Positions 44,048 to 53,058 are shown, counted from the first letter of the stretch. The stretch is DNA of 64,000 nucleotides from VBDM01 sp035499735 (GCA_035499735.1 DATJYC010000033.1:1-64000), one strand, 5' to 3'. Program-made: numbers and translations. The notes: generated by a model not told the origin, from the letters alone.

Positions 44048-45169
44048 TCACTTGCGTGCCGCTTTGATCTCGCTCGGCTGGATCACGTCTCCGGTCTTGT
44101 TGCTCCAGCTGTTGCGCTCGTAGGTGATGACCGCCGCGATGTCCGTGTCGGAGAGCTGCTTGCCGAACGCGGCCATCGCCGTCTTCGGCCTGCCGTTCAG
44201 AACGATCTCGATGTGGCGGCCCTTGGGCTCCTTGATGAGCGGCGAGCCGTCGAGCGCGGGGAACACGCCCTTCACGCCCTGACCGTTCGCCTGGTGGCAG
44301 GCAACGCAATTCGCGGTAAACACCTTCTCGCCGCGCGCCTTCAGGTCGGCGAGGTTCCATTTCTTGTTCGGGTCATCGGCGGCGGCAGCGAGTTTCTGCC
44401 GCTGCGCGCCGACCCATTTGCCGTAGTCCTCGGCGGACACGACTTCGACGACGATCGGCATGAAGCCGTGGTCCTTGCCGCACAGCTCGGCGCATTGCCC
44501 GCGATAGGTCCCGACTTTCTCTGCCCTGAACCAGGTATCCCGCACGAATCCCGGGATCGCGTCCTGCTTCACGCCGAATTGCGGAACCCACCATGAATGT
44601 ATGACGTCATTCGCCGTCGTGAGTACTCGGATCTTCTTGTCGACGGGCACCACGAGCGGATTGTCGACTTCGAGCAGATAGTGCTGGTTCTTGGGGGCCG
44701 TCCCCGTGATCTGGTCCCGCGGCGTCGCCAAGGCCGAGAAGAAGCTGATTCCCTCCCCCTCGCCCTTGAGGTAGTCGTAGCCCCACTTCCACTGGTAGCC
44801 GGTGGCCTTGATGGTGATGTCCGGGCTGCTGGTGTCCCTGATGTTCAATACCGCTTTGGTCGCCGGCCACGCCATGAAGATCAGCACGAGAAAAGGGATG
44901 ACGGTCCAGATCACCTCAACGGTCGTGTTCTCGTGGAAGTGTTCGGCCTTGTGACCGACGGACTTCCGGTGAGCGTAGATCGAATAGAACATCACGCCGA
45001 AGACGCCCACGAAGATGACAAGGATGATCCACATCATCGTCATGTGGAGCCTGTCGATCTCGGTGGCGACGCGCGTCACCGGCGTCTGAAAATCCCACTG
45101 AAAGGCGGCGTGCGCCGTTCCCGAAAGCGCAAGGAGCCAGGCTGCCGCAACCGTCCCTTTTTTCATCAT
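44048..45169 (-). CDS. ctaC: Cytochrome c oxidase subunit II with fused cytochrome c domain
   Basis: 373 residues: a signal peptide, two helices (about 43-65 and 86-105), and the CuA cupredoxin domain with VIHSWWVPQFG and GQCAELCGKDHGFM (two Cys, His and Met ligands). A C-terminal class I cytochrome c domain (about 280-373) has heme motif CVACH. The fusion brings the electron donor heme into the oxidase, a caa3-like design seen in several betaproteobacteria. It precedes ctaD by 28 bases. Confidence 0.96.
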   Translation of the reverse strand: MMKKGTVAAAWLLALSGTAHAAFQWDFQTPVTRVATEIDRLHMTMMWIILVIFVGVFGVMFYSIYAHRKSVGHKAEHFHENTTVEVIWTVIPFLVLIFMAWPATKAVLNIRDTSSPDITIKATGYQWKWGYDYLKGEGEGISFFSALATPRDQITGTAPKNQHYLLEVDNPLVVPVDKKIRVLTTANDVIHSWWVPQFGVKQDAIPGFVRDTWFRAEKVGTYRGQCAELCGKDHGFMPIVVEVVSAEDYGKWVGAQRQKLAAAADDPNKKWNLADLKARGEKVFTANCVACHQANGQGVKGVFPALDGSPLIKEPKGRHIEIVLNGRPKTAMAAFGKQLSDTDIAAVITYERNSWSNKTGDVIQPSEIKAARK

Positions 45170-45190
45170 GTTCCTCGTGATTTTTCTTCG

Positions 45191-45652
45191 CTAGCGATTC
45201 AACAGGCTGCGCCGCAGGCGCCAGCCGAGGGAAGCACGCCCCTCGGTATCCAGATGACGCCCTATCTCGAGCTCGCTTCCGCTCGAGCACAGCAGCACGC
45301 GCAGGTCACGGCCGCGGCGCCGCTCGTCGATGCGCAGCCAGCGCCGATCGAATTCGTGAAGCTCCATGCGGCCCGCGTCGCTCGCCTGCACCAGCAGCTT
45401 GTCCCCGGAGACCGCGATGCGCTCGTAGTCTGCCGCGTGACGACCGTTCAGGTAGAAAGCCGCGGCGAGCGCGACCACTTCAAGCCCCGCGAACGGCAGC
45501 ACGGGCCACGCCCCCGCGAGCGCAAACCCTGCTCCAATGCCGAGCGACATGCAGGCGGCCAAAGCAAGCACGCACAGAAGGTCTCGCGGCGAGATCGAGC
45601 AATTGCGCTTGATGGTGAGGTCGAACGCCGATTCGGATGCCGCCGTGTGCAC
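45191..45652 (-). CDS. DUF2244 membrane protein
   Basis: 153 residues from a GTG at 45652, with two close transmembrane helices (about 24-44 and 48-66) and a cytoplasmic domain (YLNGRHAADYERIAVSGDKLLV, then FDRRWLRIDERR). DUF2244 proteins commonly precede oxidase subunit II genes in betaproteobacteria. The role is unknown. It is probably the first gene of the oxidase operon. The 104 bases upstream are noticeably AT-rich and would hold the promoter, though I cannot assign a clear -35/-10 pair. Confidence 0.82.
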   Translation of the reverse strand: MHTAASESAFDLTIKRNCSISPRDLLCVLALAACMSLGIGAGFALAGAWPVLPFAGLEVVALAAAFYLNGRHAADYERIAVSGDKLLVQASDAGRMELHEFDRRWLRIDERRRGRDLRVLLCSSGSELEIGRHLDTEGRASLGWRLRRSLLNR

Positions 45653-45756
45653 GCGAGCGCCTAGCCTGGAAAAAAGCGGAAAATTCGTAAAAAAACCGCG
45701 CTAAATTAACACACTGCCCCACGCCGGGCAAGCCAAATTGCCGGGAGAAACACTTC

Positions 45757-46641
45757 TCAGTCAGGTGTTTTCGTCGTCCACTTGACGATTTGCCTGCCAT
45801 CAGCCGCAGTCCGCGGCTCGCCTTTCCAGGCGTGGCCGTATACGACCTCGACTGTCGCCGGCAATCGGCCGCTGTCGCGAAGCGCCCCGTACTCCGCGAG
45901 CATACGGTTCCAGGTTCCACGCCCCGTGAGCGCCCGCGGACGGTCGATGGCGGCGCAGGTCTGGCCCGATGCCCTGAGGTCGCGAACGAGATCCTCGACG
46001 CGCGCGTAGGTGAGCGTAATCGTCTCGACATCCATCACCGGCGAGGCGAAGCCGCACGCGACCAGCACGTCGCCCACGTCGTGCATGTCGACGAACGAGT
46101 GCACTCGGCGCGCGGGCGAAGCCTGCGCGAACGCGGACCGCAATTCCTTGAGCGTATCGGGGCCGTAGCTCGAGAACATCAACAGCCCTCCGGGCGCCAG
46201 AACGCGCCGGAACTCGTGCAGCACGGCGGGCGGATCCTCCACCCAAGGCAGGGCGAGGTTCGACCAAAGGAGGTCGATCGCGCCCGAGCGCAGCGGCAGG
46301 CGCGCGAGGTCGGCGCAGACATGCGCCGGCGGCGCCGCGCGGAGAAAGCTTCGCAAGCGCGCGGCGAAGGAGCGCGGGCGCGAGGCCGCGCGGATCACGG
46401 CCCACGCGAAGTCGACGCCCACCACGACCGACTTCGGATAGCGCTCGCGCAGCAGGGCAAGTCCCCTGCCCGTGCCGCACCCCGCGTCGAGCACGCGCAC
46501 CGGGGCCAGGCGCACGTAGTCCAAGCGCTCGAGCATGCGCCGCTCGACTTCGCTCTCCAGGACCGCTGCATCCTCGCCGCGGCGCGCGGCGCGCTCGAAC
46601 GCGCGCCGCGCCTGCAGCGCGTCGACGCGGAAAGCATCCAT
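45757..46641 (-). CDS. bioC: Malonyl-ACP O-methyltransferase BioC
   Basis: 294 residues with a SAM-dependent methyltransferase fold: VLDAGCGTGRGLALLRERYP (about 49-68), the acidic VVGVDFAWAVI, and IDLLWSNLALPWVEDP (about 123-138), a BioC hallmark. It methylates malonyl-ACP so that fatty-acid enzymes can make pimeloyl-ACP for biotin. bioB lies two bases upstream in the same direction, which supports the call. No bioH or bioZ-type esterase is nearby. Confidence 0.9.
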   Translation of the reverse strand: MDAFRVDALQARRAFERAARRGEDAAVLESEVERRMLERLDYVRLAPVRVLDAGCGTGRGLALLRERYPKSVVVGVDFAWAVIRAASRPRSFAARLRSFLRAAPPAHVCADLARLPLRSGAIDLLWSNLALPWVEDPPAVLHEFRRVLAPGGLLMFSSYGPDTLKELRSAFAQASPARRVHSFVDMHDVGDVLVACGFASPVMDVETITLTYARVEDLVRDLRASGQTCAAIDRPRALTGRGTWNRMLAEYGALRDSGRLPATVEVVYGHAWKGEPRTAADGRQIVKWTTKTPD

Positions 46642-46643
46642 GC

Positions 46644-47639
46644 TCAGAGCGGGCGAATGCCGAGCTTCTCGAGCAGCGCGCGGTCGCGCTCCGCTTCAGG
46701 GTTGCCGGTGGTGAGAAGCTTGTCACCGTAGAAGATGGAATTGGCGCCCGCGAGAAAACACAGCGCCTGCACCGCCTCCGGCATCTCGGCGCGGCCGGCG
46801 GATAGGCGCACGAAGCTCGCGGGCATGGTGATGCGGGCGCACGCGATCGTGCGCACGAACTCGGCCCAGTCGAGCTTCGGGAGGCCGTGCAGAGGCGTGC
46901 CCTCCACCTGGACGAGATCGTTGATGGGCACCGATTCAGGCTGCGGGTCCAGGCTCGCGAGCTGCGCGATCAGTCCGGCGCGCTGCGCACGCGACTCGCC
47001 CATGCCGACGATGCCGCCGCAGCACACCTTGATTCCAGCGCCGCGCACGCGCTCCAGCGTGTCGAGGCGGTCGGCGTATTCGCGCGTGGTGATGATTTCG
47101 CCGTAGAACTCGGGCGCAGTGTCGAGGTTGTGGTTGTAGTAGTCGAGCCCTGCCGCCTTCAGTTGCTCGGCCTGGCCTTCGCGCAGCAGGCCCAAGGTCG
47201 CGCAGGTTTCGAGCCCCAGGGCCTTGACGGCTCTCACCCTCTCGGCTACCCGCTCCAGATCCTTCTGCTTGGGGCCGCGCCATGCGGCCCCCATGCAGAA
47301 GCGCGTGGCGCCGCTCTCCTTGGCGGCCCTGGCCGCGGCGACTACGTGCTCGAGCGGAACGAGGGGCTCGTTCTCCACGCCGGTCCTGTAGCGCGACGAC
47401 TGCGGGCAGTACGCGCAATCCTCCGGGCATCCTCCTGTCTTGATCGAGAGGAGGGTCGAGAGCTGCACGGCATTCGCGTCGTGGTGCTGGCGATGGACGT
47501 CCTGGGCGCGGTGAAGGAGGTCGTTGAATGGGAGCTCGAACAGGGCCTCGACCTGCGCTCGCGTCCACGTTCCGCACGGACTTCGCTCGCGCACGCGGTG
47601 AACGGAAGCGCTGCCTGGCTCGTTATCGGTGGGATACAT
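46644..47639 (-). CDS. bioB: Biotin synthase BioB
   Basis: 331 residues from the ATG at 47639. Radical-SAM motif CPEDCAYC (about 62-69) binds the 4Fe-4S cluster. The [2Fe-2S] ligands are supplied by Cys in FCMGAAWRGP and CCGGIVGMGE plus a late Arg in ARITMP. It inserts sulfur into dethiobiotin. The frame stays open further upstream into comF, but the conserved region starts well inside the chosen start. Divergent from comF by 46 bases. Confidence 0.96.
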   Translation of the reverse strand: MYPTDNEPGSASVHRVRERSPCGTWTRAQVEALFELPFNDLLHRAQDVHRQHHDANAVQLSTLLSIKTGGCPEDCAYCPQSSRYRTGVENEPLVPLEHVVAAARAAKESGATRFCMGAAWRGPKQKDLERVAERVRAVKALGLETCATLGLLREGQAEQLKAAGLDYYNHNLDTAPEFYGEIITTREYADRLDTLERVRGAGIKVCCGGIVGMGESRAQRAGLIAQLASLDPQPESVPINDLVQVEGTPLHGLPKLDWAEFVRTIACARITMPASFVRLSAGRAEMPEAVQALCFLAGANSIFYGDKLLTTGNPEAERDRALLEKLGIRPL

Positions 47640-47685
47640 ACTGATACCGGAGAGGTCCGCGGAATCATCGCGGCAAGACTCACAC

Positions 47686-48387
47686 ATGTCAAATCGTGAG
47701 GGCTCGCTTGCCGGCAGCGCCCGAGCCGCGATGAGCTGGCTCGCGGGAGATTGCGCCCTGTGCGGCGGGCGCAGCGGCACCGAGGCGTTGTGCGCGGCGT
47801 GCACGGCGGAGCTGCCCGCGCTGCCGGAGCACTGTCCGCAGTGCGCGCTGCCCTCGGCCTTGGGCGCGGTCTGCGGAAGCTGCCTTGCGGATCCCCCGCG
47901 CTTCGACGCCACGCTCGCCCTGTGGCTGTACGAGTTCCCCTGCGACCGTCTGGTTCAGGCACTCAAGTACCGCGCGCGCCTCGCGCTCGCGTCCTTTTTC
48001 GCTCGCAGCTTCGCTTCCCGGCCGCTGCCCGCGGTCGACCTTGTCGTGCCAATGCCGCTCCATCCGGGGCGCCTGGCGCACCGCGGCTTCAACCAGGCGG
48101 TCGAGATCGCGCGAAGCCTGTGCCGCCACACCGGCCTCGCCCTCGCGATCCGAGGCACCAGGCGCACCCGGGATACTGCGGCGCAGACCGATCTCCCCTA
48201 CGAGGAGCGCGCAAGGAATGTCCGCCAGGCCTTCGGCTGCGATCTCGATCTCTCCGGGAGGAGCGTCGCAGTGGTCGACGACGTCATGACGACGGGCGCG
48301 ACCCTGAACGAGCTCGCCGGCGTCCTCAAGCGCGCCGGCGCGGCGCGCGTCGAGAACTGGGTGATCGCGCGCTCGGTGCTGCGCTAG
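47686..48387 (+). CDS. ComF-family phosphoribosyltransferase-like protein
   Basis: 233 residues from the ATG at 47686. The N-terminal zinc-ribbon has four Cys pairs (CALCGG, CAAC, CPQCALP, CGSC; about 22-65). The C-terminal PRTase domain has the PRPP loop VVDDVMTTGATLNE (about 196-209) and LHPGRLAHRGFNQAVEIAR. ComF proteins act in DNA uptake in naturally competent bacteria, with an otherwise unknown enzymatic role. Competence cannot be inferred from this gene alone. Confidence 0.9.
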   Translation: MSNREGSLAGSARAAMSWLAGDCALCGGRSGTEALCAACTAELPALPEHCPQCALPSALGAVCGSCLADPPRFDATLALWLYEFPCDRLVQALKYRARLALASFFARSFASRPLPAVDLVVPMPLHPGRLAHRGFNQAVEIARSLCRHTGLALAIRGTRRTRDTAAQTDLPYEERARNVRQAFGCDLDLSGRSVAVVDDVMTTGATLNELAGVLKRAGAARVENWVIARSVLR

Positions 48388-48395
48388 GGCCCCGC

Positions 48396-49385
48396 CTAGT
48401 TTCTTTCCTCCCTGGGGTCGCGCGCGAGCAGAGCCTGCACGGCCTCGCGGGGCGAGGAGCCGCGAAACAACACTCCGCATACGGCGCGCGTGATCGGCAT
48501 GTCGACGCCTTTCTCCAAGGCTAGCGATTCGACTGCGCGCGCCGAGTACACGCCTTCGGCAACGTGCCCCAGCTGCTCCAGAGTCGCCCCGAGCGGCGCT
48601 CCGCTTGCCAGGAGCAGCCCGACCCGCCGGTTGCGCGAAAGGTCGCCGGTGCACGTGAGGATCAAATCGCCTGCGCCCGCGAGGCCCATGAACGTCTCAG
48701 CTCTTCCGCCGACGGCCGTTCCCAGCCGCGCAAGCTCGGCGAGGCCCCGGGTGATGAGGGCGGCGCGGGCGTTGAGGCCCAGCCCGAGGCCATCGCTGAT
48801 TCCCGCGGCGATCGCCATCACGTTCTTCACGGCACCGCTCAGCTCGACACCGACGACATCGGTGCTGTAGTACACCCTCAGAGTGGGCTGGTGCAGTTCG
48901 CGCGCGATGTGCTTGGCGAAATCCGCGTCGCGGGCAGCCAGCGTGAGCGCCGCGGGAAGTCCCCGCGCCACTTCGAGAGCGAAGCTGGGCCCGGACAGCG
49001 CGCCGCAGGGCGCGCGTTCCCCCAGCACTTCGAATGCAACGTCGTGAGGCAGTTTGGCGCTTGCCTGCTCGAAGCCCTTACAGGCCCAGACGACCGGCCC
49101 GGCGAATTTCGAGGCCCGGACCTTCTCCAGGACCTCCCTGAGCGCCGCGGTGGGCGTGGCGACGAGAAGCATGTCCTGTTCCCCGAACTCGGCGCCGGAC
49201 TCGGGTCGGACGAGCACTCCGTCGGGGATCTGCATGCCCGGGAGGTATCGCGTGTTGCACCGTTCGGCTGCGATCGCGACCGCCGAGGCGCCATTCCGCG
49301 CCCAGAGCGTGACGCGGTGCCTCTCGCAGAGAGCGATCGCGAGCCCGCTGCCCCAGGCGCCGGCCCCGATGATGCCGATCTTCAA
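48396..49385 (-). CDS. gpsA: Glycerol-3-phosphate dehydrogenase [NAD(P)+]
   Basis: 329 residues. The N-terminal Rossmann motif GAGAWGSGLAIAL (7-19) is followed by LVATPTAALREVL. VWACKGFEQAS and LSGPSFALEVARG (about 134-146) are family blocks. The catalytic Lys lies in GAVKNVMAIAAGISDGLGLG (about 186-205). It makes sn-glycerol 3-phosphate for phospholipids. The secB-SH3-gpsA order matches other betaproteobacteria. Confidence 0.96.
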   Translation of the reverse strand: MKIGIIGAGAWGSGLAIALCERHRVTLWARNGASAVAIAAERCNTRYLPGMQIPDGVLVRPESGAEFGEQDMLLVATPTAALREVLEKVRASKFAGPVVWACKGFEQASAKLPHDVAFEVLGERAPCGALSGPSFALEVARGLPAALTLAARDADFAKHIARELHQPTLRVYYSTDVVGVELSGAVKNVMAIAAGISDGLGLGLNARAALITRGLAELARLGTAVGGRAETFMGLAGAGDLILTCTGDLSRNRRVGLLLASGAPLGATLEQLGHVAEGVYSARAVESLALEKGVDMPITRAVCGVLFRGSSPREAVQALLARDPREERN

Positions 49386-49404
49386 AGGTTCGCCGGAGGG
49401 GGAC

Positions 49405-49839
49405 CTAGAGGCCCCAGATCTGATTGATCTTGACGTAGCCCGTCTGGCCGTCGGCGTGCCGCACCTTGAGCCAGCCGCCGGCCTGCGGCTCGGCGAGTTC
49501 CAGCGCCACGCCCTGCTGCGCCTGGAACACGAGCGGCGACTGCTCGCGCGCGGACTGCCTCACGTCGGCAAACGGAGCCGTCACGACCACGGTCCGCTTC
49601 TCGGAGAGCGCCTTCTTCTCCACCCAGCTCAAGTCTCCCGCCTGATCGCGCACTTTCACCCAGGCCTCGACGTTGACCACGACCTCGACCGGGTAGCTGC
49701 GGCTCGCGACGAAGAGCTTCTTCGCCTTGACCGAGGGCGCGTCGTACATCAGCGTGCCGCTCTCCGCGATCGAGCGGAACTCGGCCGCGCCGACGGGCGC
49801 CGCCAGCACGGCCAGCGCCAGGGCCGCGAAGTGGCGCAT
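49405..49839 (-). CDS. Secreted protein with two bacterial SH3 repeats
   Basis: 144 residues with a signal peptide (cleavage near residue 18, GAA). It has two SH3b-like repeats: about 25-75 (MYDAPSVKAKKLFVASRSYP, VKVRDQAGDLSWVEK) and 85-142 (ADVRQSAREQSPLVFQAQ, WLKVRHADGQTGYVKI). Such proteins bind peptidoglycan or act in envelope sensing. It sits between gpsA and secB and overlaps the secB stop by one base. The exact role is unknown. Confidence 0.82.
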   Translation of the reverse strand: MRHFAALALAVLAAPVGAAEFRSIAESGTLMYDAPSVKAKKLFVASRSYPVEVVVNVEAWVKVRDQAGDLSWVEKKALSEKRTVVVTAPFADVRQSAREQSPLVFQAQQGVALELAEPQAGGWLKVRHADGQTGYVKINQIWGL

Positions 49840-50303
49840 CAGTGAGCTGCCTCGATCCGCTGGCCGTCAGGCTTCGCCGATGCGGCGGCGCGCTGCTGGT
49901 AGATAGCCTCGAAGTTGACGGGGGCGAGCAGCACAGGCGGAAAGCCGGCCCGCGTCACCAGATCCGACATCGTCTCGCGGGCATAGGGGAACAGGATGTT
50001 CGGGCAGACGATCCCGAGGACGGGCGCGAGATCCGCCTCGGAAACGTTGCGTATCTGGAAGATGCCGGCCTGCGAGGCTTCCACCAGGAACAGGGTCCTG
50101 TCCCCGGACTTCGCCGTCACGGTGATCACCAGGGTCACTTCGTGCAGAACATCGTTGACTCGCTGCGCCTGCTGGGTGATCTGCACCTCGAGCTGGGGTT
50201 GCTCCTGCTGCATGAACACCTGGGGTCCCGCCGGGACTTCGAGCGAGAGGTCCTTGACGTAGATTTTCTCGATGCCGAAGGTCGGCGGCTGAACGTCGCT
50301 CAT
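49839..50303 (-). CDS. secB: Protein-export chaperone SecB
   Basis: 154 residues. FGIEKIYVKDLSLEVP near the start, the beta-sheet core with EVTLVITVTAK, and the conserved CPNILFPYARETMSDLVTRAGFPPVLLAPVNF (about 105-136) identify SecB. Tetramers keep preproteins unfolded for SecA. The neighbouring rhodanese gene seven bases upstream repeats the common rhodanese-(grxC)-secB order, but no glutaredoxin gene is present between them. Confidence 0.96.
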   Translation of the reverse strand: MSDVQPPTFGIEKIYVKDLSLEVPAGPQVFMQQEQPQLEVQITQQAQRVNDVLHEVTLVITVTAKSGDRTLFLVEASQAGIFQIRNVSEADLAPVLGIVCPNILFPYARETMSDLVTRAGFPPVLLAPVNFEAIYQQRAAASAKPDGQRIEAAH

Positions 50304-50310
50304 GGGACCC

Positions 50311-50736
50311 CTATTTCTCCAGCGGCAGACCGGCCTGCTGCCAGGCCGCGACGCCGCCGCCCAGCGAGAAGGCCTGATCGAAACCCTGTTTGCGCATCAC
50401 GGCAGCCGCCTTGTCGGCGCGGTTGCCCCTTTCGCACACCACGATCACCGGCCTCGCCTTGAACTTCTCCAGCTCCGAGGCGCGCGCCGCGAGCTCCGCC
50501 ATCGGGATATGGCGCGCGTTGGCCAAGTGGCCTTTTTCGTAGTCGGCCGCATCGCGGATGTCCAGTACCAGCGCGTTCTTTTGATTGATCAGCAGCGTCG
50601 CCTGGAGCGTCGACACGGAGGAGCCGCCCATACCCCGGCTTATCACCGGCCAGACGAGCATCCCGCCGCTGACGGCTGCGAGCGCGACCAGGAACATGTG
50701 CTCGGTGATGAATTTCAGCAGGCCGCCTTCCCCCAT
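50311..50736 (-). CDS. Membrane-anchored rhodanese-domain sulfurtransferase
   Basis: 141 residues: one N-terminal helix (about 13-31), then a single rhodanese domain with LVLDIRDAADYEKGHLANARHIP (about 57-79) and active loop VCERGNRA with Cys101. The Cys would carry a persulfide. It follows the ArsR regulator by one base, so both are co-transcribed, resembling E. coli YgaV-YgaP. The next gene is secB, as in many proteobacteria. Confidence 0.9.
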   Translation of the reverse strand: MGEGGLLKFITEHMFLVALAAVSGGMLVWPVISRGMGGSSVSTLQATLLINQKNALVLDIRDAADYEKGHLANARHIPMAELAARASELEKFKARPVIVVCERGNRADKAAAVMRKQGFDQAFSLGGGVAAWQQAGLPLEK

Positions 50737-50737
50737 G

Positions 50738-51088
50738 TCACGATCTCGGCACGCCGCACAGTACTTCGCGCATCGTGGAAAGCAGCTGGAGAGTGCGCTG
50801 ATCCCTGACGGAGTAGAACACGCGGTTGGCGCTCCGCCTCGAGCCGACTATCCCCTTCTCGCGGAGGATCGCCAGATGCTGCGAGACGTTGCTCTGCGAG
50901 GTGCCTACAGCCTCGACGATGTCCTGCACGCTCGACTCCTGCTCGCCGAGAACGCAGAGTATCTTGAGCCTCAGGGGATGAGCGATGGCGCGCATGGCGT
51001 GCGCCATTCGCTCGATCTGCTCCCGGCGGCCTATCAGCTCGAAGATGTCCCGCGGCTGACGCGCAGCCCGCTGCTCTCGAATTTCCAT
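50738..51088 (-). CDS. ArsR-family regulator with BigR/SqrR-like cysteine pair
   Basis: 116 residues forming a winged helix: SVQDIVEAVGTSQSNVSQHLAILREKGIVGSRR (about 53-85). There is no ELCVCD metal motif. Two cysteines, Cys45 (LKILCVLGE) and Cys111 (REVLCGVP), lie 66 residues apart, the same spacing as the sensing pair in BigR (42/108) and SqrR (41/107). This suggests a persulfide-responsive repressor. A TATAAT (minus strand, 51102-51097) lies just before the start, which would give a very short leader. It controls, most simply, the rhodanese gene. Confidence 0.85.
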   Translation of the reverse strand: MEIREQRAARQPRDIFELIGRREQIERMAHAMRAIAHPLRLKILCVLGEQESSVQDIVEAVGTSQSNVSQHLAILREKGIVGSRRSANRVFYSVRDQRTLQLLSTMREVLCGVPRS

Positions 51089-51151
51089 GGGCGCTCATTA
51101 TAAAATGCTTTCCCGGGACGTGATTGTCACAACGGCCGCGTCGAGAGCAAC

Positions 51152-51901
51152 ATGCACAGGATCGTTCTGCTGCGTCACGGCGAATCGGTATGGAACATGG
51201 AGAACCGATTCACCGGCTGGACCGACGTCGATCTCACGCCGCGAGGCGTGGGCGAGGCGAAGCGCGCCGGCGAAATGTTGAGGCAGGCCGGCTTCGGCTT
51301 CGACACGGCGTACACCTCGGTGCTCAAGCGCGCCATCAAGACGCTGTGGCTCGCGCTCGAAGCCATGGATCTGATGTGGATTCCGGTGCAGCATTCCTGG
51401 CGGCTCAACGAGCGTCACTACGGCGGGCTGCAGGGACTCAACAAGGCTGAAACGGCGAAGAAATACGGCGAAAAACAGGTGCTGGTATGGAGGCGCAGCT
51501 ACGACGTGCCGCCTCCCCCTCTCGAGCGCGGGGACCCGCGCGATTCGCGCGGCGATCCTCGCTACGCCGGCATCGACGACACGGCTTTTCCGCTCACGGA
51601 GTGCCTGAAGGACACGGTCGCGCGGTTTCTCCCCTACTGGAACGAGGCCGTTGCTCCGGCCGTGCGCGCCGGGCGCAAGGTGCTGATCGTCGCGCACGGC
51701 AACAGCCTGCGCGCCCTGGTCAAGTATCTCGACGGGGTCAGCGACAGCGCGATCGTGGACCTGAACATCCCGACCGGGCTGCCCCTCGTCTACGAGCTGG
51801 ACTCCGGGTTGCGGCCGGTGCGGCACTACTATCTGGGGGACGCGGCCGAGGCCGAGGCGCGTGCGCGGGCAGTCGCCGATCAGGGCAAGGCCGGAGCGTG
51901 A
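51152..51901 (+). CDS. gpmA: 2,3-bisphosphoglycerate-dependent phosphoglycerate mutase
   Basis: 249 residues. The catalytic His lies in LLRHGESVWNMENRFTGW (about 7-24), with a second His in VAHGNSLRALVKYLDG (about 184-199). GGLQGLNKAETAKKYGE and RSYDVPPPPLE are conserved. It interconverts 3- and 2-phosphoglycerate. It overlaps the next start (GTGA) and is divergent from the ArsR gene by 63 bases. Confidence 0.96.
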   Translation: MHRIVLLRHGESVWNMENRFTGWTDVDLTPRGVGEAKRAGEMLRQAGFGFDTAYTSVLKRAIKTLWLALEAMDLMWIPVQHSWRLNERHYGGLQGLNKAETAKKYGEKQVLVWRRSYDVPPPPLERGDPRDSRGDPRYAGIDDTAFPLTECLKDTVARFLPYWNEAVAPAVRAGRKVLIVAHGNSLRALVKYLDGVSDSAIVDLNIPTGLPLVYELDSGLRPVRHYYLGDAAEAEARARAVADQGKAGA

Positions 51902-53058
51902 AGCTCGCCCGCCGGATCGGTCTGGGGCTGCTGCTCGTCCCGGCCCTGGCGCTGGCCCAAGGGGAGGCCGAGAAGCTCGAGGCGCTGCGGGCGCGGATCG
52001 AGGGCCTGCGAGCGAAGATCACGGAGTCCGAGGAGAGCCGCACCGAGGTTCGCGACCAGCTCCGCGACTCCGAGCGGGCGATCTCCGAGGCCAACCGGGC
52101 GCTGCGCACCCTCGCCGCGAGGCGAGCGGCTGCCGATGACGAGCTCAAGTCTCTCGCGAAACGCAGCCATGCGCTCGAGTCCGAAATCGGTTCCCGCAGG
52201 GAGACCTTGGGAAGGCTGCTCACGCTGCGCTACGTGAGCGGGGAGCAGAGCGGCCTGAAGCTGCTGTTGTCGGGCGAGGAGCCCGGACGGATCGCGCGCG
52301 AGCTGCACTACTACGGTTACATCTCGCGCGCCCAGACCGAGTTCATCGACGAGCTGCGCTCGCGGCTCGCGCGCCTCAAGCAGCTGGAAGCCGACACCCG
52401 GGGAAGGAACGCCGAGATCGCCGCCATCGAATCTGCGCGCCGCGCCGAGCGCGCCGCGCTGGCGCGCCAGCAGGCAGAGCACCGCAAGGTGCTCGCCCGC
52501 GTCTCGAACCAGCTGCGCGAGCAGCGCCGGCAGGTGAAGCACCTCGAACGCGACGAATCGCGCCTCTCGCGGCTGGTCGAGGACCTTCGCAAGCTGCTCG
52601 CGGCCGCACCCGCGCGCCTCCGCAACGACAAGGTTCCCGAGCCCGGGGGCACAGACAGCTCGATGACGGGAATCAAACCGGGCATACGGCTCCCGATCCG
52701 CGGTGAACTCGCGAACCGCTTCGGTGCCCAACGGTCTGATGGTGGTCCTACGTGGAAAGGTCTGTTCATCCGCTCCCCGGCAGGTCAGGAGGTGCGAGCG
52801 GTCGCTCCGGGCCGGGTCGTTTTCGCCGACTGGCTGCGAGGCTTCGGGAACCTGCTCATCATCGACCACGGGAAGAGCTATCTCACCATCTATGGGAACA
52901 ACGAGTCCGTGCTCAAGCAGGTAGGTGACCTAGTTGGCACCGGGGAAGCGGTCGCGACCGTCGGTGCGAGCGGCGGCAACATGGAATCGGGTTTATACTT
53001 CGAAATTCGGCACGAAGGAAAAGCCTTCGATCCCATGCGCTGGGTGTCCCTCAAATGA
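51898..53058 (+). CDS. EnvC-like murein hydrolase activator
   Basis: 386 residues from a GTG overlapping the gpmA stop. It has a signal peptide (cleavage near ALAQ, residues 18-20), a long coiled coil (about 20-255) and a degenerate LytM domain. The metal-binding positions of active LytM enzymes are lost: TWKGLFI replaces the His/Asp motif and GLYFEIR the HxH motif, as in E. coli EnvC. It should activate amidases at the septum under FtsEX control rather than cut peptidoglycan itself. ctpA follows 34 bases later. Confidence 0.88.
   Translation: MKLARRIGLGLLLVPALALAQGEAEKLEALRARIEGLRAKITESEESRTEVRDQLRDSERAISEANRALRTLAARRAAADDELKSLAKRSHALESEIGSRRETLGRLLTLRYVSGEQSGLKLLLSGEEPGRIARELHYYGYISRAQTEFIDELRSRLARLKQLEADTRGRNAEIAAIESARRAERAALARQQAEHRKVLARVSNQLREQRRQVKHLERDESRLSRLVEDLRKLLAAAPARLRNDKVPEPGGTDSSMTGIKPGIRLPIRGELANRFGAQRSDGGPTWKGLFIRSPAGQEVRAVAPGRVVFADWLRGFGNLLIIDHGKSYLTIYGNNESVLKQVGDLVGTGEAVATVGASGGNMESGLYFEIRHEGKAFDPMRWVSLK

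Noticed and set aside
42451..44067. 538-codon plus-strand frame opposite ctaD
   Set aside because: Antisense to the highly conserved oxidase subunit I; His/Arg/Glu-rich translation is the expected mirror of membrane-protein codons.
45653..45756. Terminator for bioC or promoter for the oxidase operon in the AT-rich gap
   Set aside because: A small GAGAA/TTCTC hairpin and T-runs exist but are not adjacent, and no -35/-10 pair with good spacing could be chosen.
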